A stretch of 21,467 nucleotides of DNA from Alsobacter sp040380755 (GTDB lineage: Bacteria; Pseudomonadota; Alphaproteobacteria; Rhizobiales; Beijerinckiaceae): positions 1-21,467 of the forward strand of contig JBEIIL010000061.1 of assembly GCA_040380755.1 (NCBI GenBank), given 5' to 3'. The notes below the pieces were generated by a model that was not told the DNA's origin, did not search any database, and worked only from the letters and a program-made list of their open reading frames with translations. Each line of letters begins with the position of its first letter. Position 1 is the stretch's first letter. The translations under genes were made by a program, and so were the position numbers. Shown piece by piece: positions 7,635-14,984 of this stretch.

Positions 7635-9956
7635 ATGTCCGAGACCATCGACCGCAGCGTCCAGGATGCGATCGCCGACTATGCCCGCGCCATGCGGGAG
7701 AAGCGCATCACCGACGCCGTGGCCGGACTTGACGAGGCCCTTGCCATCCACGCCCGCACGGGCGAGGCCGTGCCGCGGTCGATCCACTACGATCTTGGCC
7801 GTCATCTGTACGATCTGGGCCGCATCATCGAGGCGGAGACACGGCTGCGCGAGGGGCTGGCGCGGCGGCCGGCCGATTTCGACCTGAACAACGTGCTGGG
7901 CGTGGTGCTGAAGGCGCAGGGCCGATTCGACGAGGCGCTGACCGCGCTCGACAAGGCCGCGAAGGCCGATCCGCGCAGCCTGTCGCCACTGGTCAACCGC
8001 GGCAATATCCATCTCGGCCTGAAACAGTGGCCGAAAGTGGTCGAGACCTACTCAAGGCTCGTGCGGCTGCAACCGAAGGTGGCGGAGTATCACCGCCTGC
8101 TGGGGATCGGGTTGCGGTTCACCGGCGTGTTCGACAAGGCCGGCCGCGCCTTCGAGACGGCGCGGCAGCTGGCGCCGGGCGACATCCGGGGCTGGACCGA
8201 CCAGGCGAGCTTCCTGCGCGACACCGGCAAGCCCGACGACGCCCTGTCTCTGCTCGGTCGCGCCATAGACCGCTTCGGCCCGACAGCCGAGCTGGTGCGC
8301 ACGCGTGCGTCCATCCTGCGCGGTCAGGGCCGGCACCGGGAGGCGGTGCAATGGCTGATCGGCCTCGTCCAGGCCCGTCCGACCGAGGCGGCGCCGCTGC
8401 ACCAGCTGGGCCTGACGCTTCAGGACACCGATCCCGACAAGGCCAATGCCTGCTTCGCCCAGGCCCTCGCGCTGGCACCGACCGACCCGCGTCTGCTCAC
8501 CGATGCGGCGAACGCCCTGAACCGCACCCGCGGGCCCGACGAGCCCCGCCATATCGACGCCGCCTACCGGCTGGTGAAGCGCCGGATCGGGCTTGGCGGC
8601 TCCCTGCTCGAGGATGCGCATGCGCTGCGCAACGTGCTGCTGCGCTGTGCCGACTACGAGGCCGTCGACGCGCTGGGCAGCTTCGACCAGCTCGGCTCGT
8701 TCTGGGGGCGGATCGGCAGCACGGCGGCGCTGCACCTGATGCTCGGGCAGGTGCGGACGCCGGACGACCGGCGTCGCCTCGTCGGCTATCATCGGGCCTG
8801 CGCGAAGCTCGACGAGGGCACGGCGGAGCTTAGCCCGATCACGCGGCCCCCGGCCGTGACCGGCCGCGCCAAGATCCGGATCGGCCTGATGTCGTCGGAT
8901 CTGCGCGACCATCCGGTGTCCTATTTCACCGCGCCGCTGCTGGAGGGCTATAACCGCTCCCGTTTCGAGATCTACGCCTATTCGTGGTTCAGCGGCCCGG
9001 TGGACGCGGTGCAGACCCGCCTTGCCGGGCTGGTCGACGTGTTTCGCCACGCGCCGGCGATGTCCGACCGGGACGCGGCGCAGCTGATCGCCTCCGACCA
9101 GCTCGACATGCTGTTCGAGCTGGGCGGCTCGACCCACATGAACAAGCTCAAGGTGATGACCTGGAAGCCGGCTCCGCGGCAGGCGAGCTGGCTGGGCTAC
9201 CCCCATTCGGCCGGGCATGCCGCCATCGATCGCCTGCTGCTCGACCCCTATACCAGGCCGGCCGACCCGGCGCTGATCCTGGAAAAGCCTTTCGGCCTGG
9301 CGCACAGCTGGGTGGCGTTCGACAAGATGGGCTTCGGGCCGGTGCCCGACATCGATCCTGTGACGCCGCAGGAGCGCACCGGCCAGATCACGTTCGGCAC
9401 CATGAACAACCCGTTCAAATTCAACCCGGACATGCTGGCCACCTGGGCGGCTGTGCTGGCCAGGGTGCCAGGCTCGCGGCTGCTGCTGGTGCGTCCGGAG
9501 GGCGCGGTCCCGGCCTTCCGGGACAATCTGGCGCGGCGCTTCGCCAGCCATGGCATCGATCCGCAGCGGATCGTCCATCTGCCGATCCGCGGCCAGCATC
9601 TGCAGCACTACAACGCCATCGACGTGGCGCTCGACACGTTTCCGCAGACGGGCGGTACGACGACCTGCGAGACCCTGTGGATGGGCGTGCCCTGCGTCTC
9701 GCTCGTCGGTGAGGCGTTCTTCGAGCGGCTGAGCTACTCCAACCTGAGCAATGCCGGCCTGGGCGAGCTCGCCTGCCCCACCGTTGACGCCTATGTGGAA
9801 AAGGCCGTCACCGTCGCCGCCGATACCGGCTGGCGCACGGAGCTGCGTCGGACCATGCGCGAGCGGCTGCGCAGCCATCCGCTGGGGCGGACGGACCTGT
9901 TCGTCGCCGACTTCCAGGATGCGGCGACCGCCTGGATGGACGAGGCCAGGCCATGA
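7635..9956 (+). CDS. TPR-containing O-GlcNAc-transferase-like (SPINDLY/GT41) protein glycosyltransferase, 773 aa
   Basis: The N-terminal part (about 1-300) is a helical tetratricopeptide array with recognisable repeats such as LNNVLGVVLKAQGRFDEALTAL and LVNRGNIHLGLKQWPKVVETY. The C-terminal part (about 412-770) is the GT41 double-Rossmann domain. It shows IRIGLMSSDLRDHPVSYF, with the histidine (H426) aligned to the conserved OGT histidine, then the SWLGYPHSAG segment (518-527). The nucleotide-sugar site PQTGGTTTCETLWMGVPCVSL (670-690) is followed by ERLSYSNLSNAGL. GT41 enzymes add a sugar to Ser/Thr of cytoplasmic proteins, or to Asn in the HMW1C branch. The frame opens at 7485, but the ATG at 7635 with GGGGA seven bases upstream fits best. 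The stop overlaps the next start (ATGA), so the protein is coupled to three sugar-tailoring enzymes. Acceptor and donor are unknown; flagellin or adhesins are reasonable guesses. Confidence 0.9.
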   Translation: MSETIDRSVQDAIADYARAMREKRITDAVAGLDEALAIHARTGEAVPRSIHYDLGRHLYDLGRIIEAETRLREGLARRPADFDLNNVLGVVLKAQGRFDEALTALDKAAKADPRSLSPLVNRGNIHLGLKQWPKVVETYSRLVRLQPKVAEYHRLLGIGLRFTGVFDKAGRAFETARQLAPGDIRGWTDQASFLRDTGKPDDALSLLGRAIDRFGPTAELVRTRASILRGQGRHREAVQWLIGLVQARPTEAAPLHQLGLTLQDTDPDKANACFAQALALAPTDPRLLTDAANALNRTRGPDEPRHIDAAYRLVKRRIGLGGSLLEDAHALRNVLLRCADYEAVDALGSFDQLGSFWGRIGSTAALHLMLGQVRTPDDRRRLVGYHRACAKLDEGTAELSPITRPPAVTGRAKIRIGLMSSDLRDHPVSYFTAPLLEGYNRSRFEIYAYSWFSGPVDAVQTRLAGLVDVFRHAPAMSDRDAAQLIASDQLDMLFELGGSTHMNKLKVMTWKPAPRQASWLGYPHSAGHAAIDRLLLDPYTRPADPALILEKPFGLAHSWVAFDKMGFGPVPDIDPVTPQERTGQITFGTMNNPFKFNPDMLATWAAVLARVPGSRLLLVRPEGAVPAFRDNLARRFASHGIDPQRIVHLPIRGQHLQHYNAIDVALDTFPQTGGTTTCETLWMGVPCVSLVGEAFFERLSYSNLSNAGLGELACPTVDAYVEKAVTVAADTGWRTELRRTMRERLRSHPLGRTDLFVADFQDAATAWMDEARP

Positions 9957-11212
9957 CGGCACGCAGTGTCCGCACGATCACAACCTGCCGGAGCTGCGGC
10001 GGCCGTCTGGCGGTGCCGTTCTGCGACCTCGGCGACCAGCCGGTGGCGAATGATTTCGTCAGCCCCGCCCGCGCCGGCGAGCCTGATGCGCGCTACCGGC
10101 TGCGGGTGATGGTCTGTGCCGATTGCCGGCTGGCGCAGCTCGACACGATCGTCGACGCCTCGACGATCTTTTCCGACTATGCCTACCTGTCCTCGGTATC
10201 GACCAGCTGGCTGGCGCATGCCCGGCAGGCCAGCCTGGCGCTCGGCGATCGCCTCGGGCTGGGCCCGTCGAGTTTCGTCGTCGAGGTGGCGTCCAACGAC
10301 GGCTACATGCTGCGCAATTTCGTTGCCGCCGGCATTCCGTGCCTCGGCATCGAGCCCGCCGCCAATGTGGCGCAGCGCGCCGAGGCGGCGGGCGTGCCCA
10401 CCCTTGTGCGATTCTTCGGCGTGGCCGCCGCCGCCGAGGTGCTGGCCCTGCACCGTGCCGCCGATCTCGTCATCGCCAACAATGTGCTGGCGCATGTGCC
10501 CGATGTGAATGATTTCGTCGGCGGGCTGGCGGCCTTGCTGGCGCCCGGCGGGCTTTTGGCCATCGAAAGCCCGCACCTGGTGCGGCTGGCGGAGGGCCTG
10601 CAGTTCGACACGATCTATCACGAGCACTACGCCTACTGGTCGCTGATGGCGATGGAGAGCCTGCTGCGGCGGCACGGCCTGGCCGTCGTGGATCTCGTGG
10701 TCCTGCCCACCCATGGCGGCTCGCTGCGGGTGATGGCAATGCGCGCCGATGCAGCGCCGCTACCCTCCCCTGCGGTGCTGGCGGTGCGCGCCGAGGAGGC
10801 CCGGCTCGGCCTCGACGGCGACGCCTGGTACGCGGGCTTCGGGCCGCGGATCGGCGCCGTGATCGTCGCGCTGCGCGACCACCTGGCCGCCACCCGGGCG
10901 CGCGGCGAGACGGTGGCTGCCTACGGAGCGGCCGCCAAGGGCAACACTTTCCTCAACGCCGCCGGGCCTGGACCGGCCGACATCGTCGCGGTGGCGGACG
11001 CAAACCCGCTGAAGATCGGCACGCTGCTGCCCGGCTCGCGCATTCCCGTTGTGTCGCCGGACGCGCTGGCGGCGCTGCGGCCCGACGCCGTGCTGGTGCT
11101 GCCGTGGAACATCGCCGAGGAGATCGGCGGCGTGCTGGCCGGGCTCGGGCTCGCCGGACGGCAGCTGATCACCGCCATTCCCCGGCTTTCCGTCCGGGAT
11201 ATCGGGGCGTGA
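9953..11212 (+). CDS. Nucleotide-sugar C-methyltransferase (TylC3/NovU/TcaB9 family, 419 aa)
   Basis: All three parts of the family are visible. A zinc-binding head has C12/C15 and C55/C58. A SAM-binding core contains VVEVASNDGYML (109-120), LGIEPAANVA (131-140) and VIANNVLAHVPD. A C-terminal Rossmann-like domain contains AAYGAAAKGNTFLN. Candidate catalytic residues Tyr76, Glu224 and His225 (in SDYAYLS and IYHEHYAYWS) coincide with the Tyr/Glu/His set I recall for TcaB9. The family puts a methyl group on a carbon next to the keto group of a 4-keto-deoxysugar nucleotide (C3 in mycarose and tetronitrose, C5 in noviose). The ATG overlaps the TPR-OGT stop and its own stop overlaps the next gene's GTG. 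C-methyltransfer is well supported; which carbon and which nucleotide are not. Confidence 0.92.
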   Translation: MTARSVRTITTCRSCGGRLAVPFCDLGDQPVANDFVSPARAGEPDARYRLRVMVCADCRLAQLDTIVDASTIFSDYAYLSSVSTSWLAHARQASLALGDRLGLGPSSFVVEVASNDGYMLRNFVAAGIPCLGIEPAANVAQRAEAAGVPTLVRFFGVAAAAEVLALHRAADLVIANNVLAHVPDVNDFVGGLAALLAPGGLLAIESPHLVRLAEGLQFDTIYHEHYAYWSLMAMESLLRRHGLAVVDLVVLPTHGGSLRVMAMRADAAPLPSPAVLAVRAEEARLGLDGDAWYAGFGPRIGAVIVALRDHLAATRARGETVAAYGAAAKGNTFLNAAGPGPADIVAVADANPLKIGTLLPGSRIPVVSPDALAALRPDAVLVLPWNIAEEIGGVLAGLGLAGRQLITAIPRLSVRDIGA

Positions 11213-11739
11213 TCGTCTCGCCGACGCCGATTGAAGGCTTGCTGGCGCTGCAGACGCAGCCGTCCCAGGACGATCGCGGCAGTTTCGCCCGCCTGGCCTG
11301 TGCCGAAGTGCTGGCGACCCACGGGGTCGCGTTTGTGCCGCGCCAGGTCAGCAGCAGCCGCAATCCCGCCCTGCACACGCTGCGCGGAATGCATTGGCAG
11401 GCGGAACCGCACGGCGAAGCCAAGCTGGTGATGGCGATGACGGGCGCCCTCTACGATGTTGCGGTCGACCTGCGCCCCGGGTCTGCCAGTTTCGGGGCCT
11501 GGTTCGGTGCCGAGCTCGTCGGCACGCGTCGCAACGGGCTGTTCATTCCGGCAGGCTTCGCCCACGGCTTCCTGACGCTCGCCCCGGATACCGAGGTTCT
11601 CTACGCCATCGATGCGGCCTACGCGCCCGATGCCGTCCGCGGCGTGCGCTTCGATGATCCTGCCTTTGCCATCGCCTGGCCGGCGCCGCCGGCAGTCATC
11701 GGCGCGCGGGACCTGGCCTGGCCGGCCTTCACCGCGTGA
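11209..11739 (+). CDS. RmlC-like nucleotide-4-keto-6-deoxyhexose 3,5-epimerase (176 aa)
   Basis: This small cupin has the RmlC signature RGMHWQ (H62 as catalytic base), the following KLV (K72), DLR at 87-89, the cupin box LFIPAGFAHGFLTL (111-124) and Tyr132 in VLYAID. H62 and Tyr132 sit at the same numbers I recall for the Mycobacterium tuberculosis enzyme. It should invert C3 and/or C5 of a 4-keto-6-deoxyhexose nucleotide. Beside a C-methyltransferase, such proteins often act only at C5 (compare TylC7, NovW). The frame opens at 11104, but the GTG at 11209 overlapping the previous stop (GTGA) gives the normal family length. The gene symbol is withheld because the substrate is probably not dTDP-4-keto-rhamnose. 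Confidence 0.88.
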   Translation: MIVSPTPIEGLLALQTQPSQDDRGSFARLACAEVLATHGVAFVPRQVSSSRNPALHTLRGMHWQAEPHGEAKLVMAMTGALYDVAVDLRPGSASFGAWFGAELVGTRRNGLFIPAGFAHGFLTLAPDTEVLYAIDAAYAPDAVRGVRFDDPAFAIAWPAPPAVIGARDLAWPAFTA

Positions 11740-12587
11740 GCGGCCGCATCCTCGTCACGGGCGCGTCAGGTTTTGTCGGACGCCGGACGCTCGTGCCGCT
11801 CGCGGCGATGGGCTTCGAGGTCCACGCAGTCAGCCGGAGCTGCGCGGGAGCTGGACCGGCGGTCTGGCACGCCGCAGACCTGCTCGACCCGGCGGCCAGC
11901 GCCGCCGTGCTCGACCGTGTGCGGCCGACCCATCTGCTGCACTGCGCCTGGGACGTGGCGCATGGCGCGTTCTGGGACGCACCGCAGAACGCGACGTGGC
12001 GGCGGGCCAGCCTTGCGCTCGTGGCAGCGGCAGTGGCCTGCGGCACACGGCGGATCGTCGGGGTCGGCAGCGTCGCCGAATATGCGCCGCTGCCGTCTCC
12101 CGGCAGGGCGTTGCGGGAGGAAGATGCCATCGGCGGAACCACCCCGTATGGTCGGGCCAAGGCTGCCACCTTCGCGGCGGCCACCGCGCTCTGTGCCCGG
12201 GCCGGCGTATCCTTCGCCTGGGCCCGGCTGTTCCACCTCCACGGCGAAGGTGAGCCCGCCGCGCGGCTGCATCCCTCGGTGGCCGCTGACATCGCCGCCG
12301 GCCGGATGCCGGTGCTGCGCCAGCCGGAAGCGGTACGTGACTACCTCGCCGTCGAGGATGCGGGCCGCATGCTGGCGGTGCTGATTGCCGGCGAGATGAC
12401 CGGTCCGGTCAATCTCGGATCCGGCCAGCCGATGCGGCTCGCCGCCATCGCAGCCGGTCTGGCGATTGCTGCAGGTCGACCCGATTTGGCCGCGGCCCTC
12501 CCTGCGGCGCAGGAACCGCCGACCGACATCCAAGTGCCCGACCTCACGCGGATGCGCGTCGCGAAGCTGGACCAGACGTCCGCCTGA
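11736..12587 (+). CDS. NAD(P)-dependent SDR oxidoreductase/epimerase, probable 4-ketoreductase (283 aa)
   Basis: The protein is an extended-type SDR with the nucleotide motif VTGASGFVG (7-15), the THLLHCAW strand (65-72), the serine strand GVGSVAEY (109-116) and the catalytic YGRAK (Y138, K142). The substrate half includes VRDYLAVEDAGRML and GPVNLGSGQPMRLAAIA. It begins with GTG at 11736, overlapping the epimerase stop by four bases, and is the last gene of the glycosylation operon. As the fourth member after a C-methyltransferase and an RmlC-type epimerase, it most likely reduces the C4 ketone to finish a branched 6-deoxyhexose, as TylC4 or NovS do. The SDR fold is certain, the reaction is inferred from gene order. 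No terminator with a clear T-tract follows. Confidence 0.88.
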   Translation: MSGRILVTGASGFVGRRTLVPLAAMGFEVHAVSRSCAGAGPAVWHAADLLDPAASAAVLDRVRPTHLLHCAWDVAHGAFWDAPQNATWRRASLALVAAAVACGTRRIVGVGSVAEYAPLPSPGRALREEDAIGGTTPYGRAKAATFAAATALCARAGVSFAWARLFHLHGEGEPAARLHPSVAADIAAGRMPVLRQPEAVRDYLAVEDAGRMLAVLIAGEMTGPVNLGSGQPMRLAAIAAGLAIAAGRPDLAAALPAAQEPPTDIQVPDLTRMRVAKLDQTSA

Positions 12588-12784
12588 CGATGAAAATCGA
12601 CATTAACCATGACCTTAAAATCGATGTAATACACAAATATTTACAATGTTTTACATAGTTAATTTCAAGTACTTATTGGCATCTTTGCGACGCTGATCCA
12701 ATGACCTCAATTTCCGTTTCATGACATTCATGTTTCTGTCGAACGGCAAAGCCCAGGCTGGGTGTCCCGGTCCGGCAACGAGCC
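12588..12784. other. AT-rich intergenic region with clustered TTACA boxes
   Basis: This stretch between two convergent genes is strikingly AT-rich (especially 12590-12720) compared with the GC-rich coding around it. It contains the direct repeat AAAATCGA at 12593-12600 and 12617-12624, the inverted pair TGTAA (12625-12629) and TTACA (12641-12645) spaced by 11, and a tandem near-repeat TTACAATGTT/TTACATAGTT (12641-12660). On the minus strand TTGAAA (12663-12668) lies 17 bases from TGTAAA, a plausible sigma-70 pair, but in AT-rich DNA such matches arise by chance. No protein is recognisable here. Confidence 0.45.
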
Positions 12785-13303
12785 TCAGGGATCGCTGCGC
12801 GGGTGACTGGTCCGCCAGTCCGCCGGGCGCTGGAACCTTGTGGCCCAGATGCCGCGGCGGGCCGCTTGGGCAGCGGCCTCCTCATCCTCGTAGCGGCCGA
12901 ACGCAACCGCCATGCCGTCACGCACCAGCATCCGGTTGATCTCCACGGCCCCGGCACGGCAGGTGGCGAGGCCGCGGCCGTAGCGGTCGGTGGCGTCGAT
13001 ATCGCAGTGCAGCGGGCCGGATGCGACCAGGCGGGCGAGCGCCTCGCGGGCCTGGCGGCCGCAGGGTTCCTCGCTGTCGCCGCGCCGGCAGGTCTGGCGA
13101 TACTCCGGCGCATCGATGCCCTCGAGGCGCAGCTCGCGGCCACCGACCCGCAGGCTGTCGCCGTCAATTACCTCGGCAGCACCCGTGATCCGCTCGCTGC
13201 GCAGCCAGCGTGCCGCCTCACGGCCGGCGCCCGCGAGCGCCGCCAGGCCCATGACGAAAACGAGACCGAGCCACAGCGGCGGCCTGCCCCGGCGGCTCAG
13301 CAC
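12785..13303 (-). CDS. Exported thermonuclease (staphylococcal nuclease-like, 172 aa)
   Basis: An N-terminal hydrophobic segment (about 10-27) after a basic stretch looks like a signal anchor or signal peptide, so the enzyme should act in the periplasm or outside. The SNase OB-fold follows, with the calcium/active-site residues in EVIDGDSL (D47, D49), RLEGIDAPE (R59, D64, E67) and DRYGRGL (R110), matching Asp21, Arg35, Asp40, Glu43 and Arg87 of the staphylococcal enzyme. Family members cleave DNA and RNA. Two extra cysteines around residues 72 and 81 and others at 100 and 115 could form disulfides, consistent with export. The GTG at 13303 is chosen because GGAGG lies six bases upstream (13310-13314). 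The gene stands alone, divergent from the histidine kinase. Confidence 0.9.
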   Translation of the reverse strand: MLSRRGRPPLWLGLVFVMGLAALAGAGREAARWLRSERITGAAEVIDGDSLRVGGRELRLEGIDAPEYRQTCRRGDSEEPCGRQAREALARLVASGPLHCDIDATDRYGRGLATCRAGAVEINRMLVRDGMAVAFGRYEDEEAAAQAARRGIWATRFQRPADWRTSHPRSDP

Positions 13304-13309
13304 CGGCCG

Positions 13310-13314
13310 CCTCC
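13310..13314 (-). promoter_or_regulatory. Ribosome binding site for the GTG start of the nuclease gene
   Basis: GGAGG on the minus strand, six bases before the GTG at 13303. It supports the non-ATG start. Confidence 0.65.
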
Positions 13315-13417
13315 GTCGATTTGCCCGCGTCCCATCAGCCCCCCATTAACTCTTTCGCGACAGGATGAAGCGTGTTCGCCCGGTGTCCCCGGCGCGGCTT
13401 GATCAGCATTTGGTTCG

Positions 13418-14968
13418 ATGACAGAGCTCACCCCGGAGATCATCACGCGCGGCCGCGGGGCCGACCCGCAGGAAGCCGCCAAGCGGCGGCGCGCCGCGTG
13501 GGAGCTCCGTGCGGTCCGCGAAAAGCTGACCTCGACCACCGGGCTCGAGCGCGCCTTCGACTACGAGATCCTGCGGACGTTCGCCGAAACGCGGCGCAAC
13601 GCCGCAACGACGATGTTCCTGCTCGTGCTGGTCGTGGGAGGCGCCTCCAGCGTCTGGATCCAAACCGCATCGGTGCTGGTCTGGCTGACGGTGATGACCA
13701 CGTCGCTCAGCCTGATGCTGCTGCTGTGCCATCGCTTCCTCCTTGCCGCGCCGTCCGGCAGCCTGCGCTCCTGGCGGCGCAGCTTCGTACTGGCGGAGAT
13801 CGTCGAAGGCCTGAGCTGGGCGCTTCTGCTGCACTGGCTGCTCCTGTCGGATTCGCCCTCGGTGCGCACCTTCGTGCTGTTCGTCGGCCTGCTGGTCACG
13901 GCCGTGCACGCGATGCTGGCCTACAATGTGCCGGCCGCCGTCTATGTGGGCATCGTGCCGATGACTCTCGTGGTCGCGGCGCATCTGGTGCCAGGCAACG
14001 ATATCGAATGGCTTACCATGTGCCTTATGGCCTGCGGCGGCCAGTTCTACTTCGTGGTGCTGGCCAACCGGCTCTACTCCACAACCATCGCCACGCTGGA
14101 GTTCAGGGCCGAGAAGGACGCCCTCATCGCTGAGCTCGAGCAGGCCAAGGCGAACTCGGACGAGGCGCGACGGCGGGCCGAGGAGGCCAACATCGCCAAA
14201 TCGCACTTCCTCGCCACCATGAGCCACGAGCTGCGGACACCGCTGAACGCCATCCTGGGCTTCTCGGAGGTGATGAAGTCGGAGCTCTTCGGGCAGCATG
14301 CCGTGCCGGCCTACAGGGAGTATTCCAACGACATCCACTCGTCCGGCCAGCTGCTGCTCGACATCATCAACGAGATCCTCGACCTGTCGCGTATCGAGGC
14401 CGGTCGCTACGAACTGAAGGAAGAGGGCGTGAGCCTCGCCTATGTGGTGGAGGACTGCCACCACATGCTGCAGATGCGGGCGCGCAACCGCAACATCACC
14501 ATTCATGAGGCGCTCGAGCACAATCTGCCGCGGCTGTGGGCTGACGAGCGCTCGATCCGCCAGATCGCGCTCAACCTGCTGTCCAACGCCATCAAGTTCT
14601 CGCCGCAAGGCGCCGAGGTGACGCTCAAGGTCGGCTGGACGGCGGCCGGCGGGCAGTATCTCAGCATCCGCGACAACGGACCGGGCATTCCGGAGGACGA
14701 GATCCCGATCGTTCTGCAGTCCTTCGGCCGCGGTTCGCTGGCGATCAAGACCGCCGAACAGGGCACCGGCCTCGGCCTGCCAATCGTCAAGGGCCTCGTG
14801 GAAATGCATGGCGGCACCTTGATCATCCGCTCGAAACTGCGCGAGGGAACCGAGGTGATCGCCACGTTCCCGCCACAGCGGGTGATGGACACGCTCGCTC
14901 CGCTGGCCAACGAGGCCGGTCCGGCCCTGCCGCAGCCGACACTTCGCCGCCGCCGCGCAGCCGCCTGA
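13418..14968 (+). CDS. Membrane sensor histidine kinase (516 aa), PleC/DivJ-like core, orphan
   Basis: A cytosolic N-terminus of about 60 residues leads into six or so membrane helices (roughly 63-82, 86-109, 124-143, 150-168, 173-190 and 199-217) with almost no periplasmic loops, so the sensor is the membrane part itself. A coiled linker (about 228-260) precedes the HisKA domain with H270 in FLATMSHELRTPLNAILGFS. The catalytic domain follows with the N box NLLSNAIKFS (386-395), DNGPGIP (419-425) and GTGLGLPIVKGL (449-460). The FSEVMKSELFG stretch after the H box is common in alphaproteobacterial PleC/DivJ/PdhS-like kinases. No response regulator or receiver domain is adjacent, so the partner is elsewhere. 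The ATG at 13418 lacks a strong ribosome site. The signal is unknown. Confidence 0.92.
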   Translation: MTELTPEIITRGRGADPQEAAKRRRAAWELRAVREKLTSTTGLERAFDYEILRTFAETRRNAATTMFLLVLVVGGASSVWIQTASVLVWLTVMTTSLSLMLLLCHRFLLAAPSGSLRSWRRSFVLAEIVEGLSWALLLHWLLLSDSPSVRTFVLFVGLLVTAVHAMLAYNVPAAVYVGIVPMTLVVAAHLVPGNDIEWLTMCLMACGGQFYFVVLANRLYSTTIATLEFRAEKDALIAELEQAKANSDEARRRAEEANIAKSHFLATMSHELRTPLNAILGFSEVMKSELFGQHAVPAYREYSNDIHSSGQLLLDIINEILDLSRIEAGRYELKEEGVSLAYVVEDCHHMLQMRARNRNITIHEALEHNLPRLWADERSIRQIALNLLSNAIKFSPQGAEVTLKVGWTAAGGQYLSIRDNGPGIPEDEIPIVLQSFGRGSLAIKTAEQGTGLGLPIVKGLVEMHGGTLIIRSKLREGTEVIATFPPQRVMDTLAPLANEAGPALPQPTLRRRRAAA

Positions 14969-14984
14969 GGCCGGCGACCCCGGC

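Noticed and set aside
8052..9962. 636-codon minus-strand open frame opposite the TPR-OGT gene
   Set aside because: It is the complementary shadow of the GT41 gene, with low-complexity Arg/Gly/Gln-rich composition and no recognisable domain.
12602..12617. CtrA-like site: TTAA, eight bases, TTAA, beginning TTAACCAT
   Set aside because: The CtrA consensus needs seven bases between the TTAA halves. The spacing is one too long and no gene start is downstream.
13304..13417. TTAACTCTTTCG between the nuclease and the histidine kinase as a regulatory site
   Set aside because: Only a single TTAA half-site, with no partner at the right spacing.
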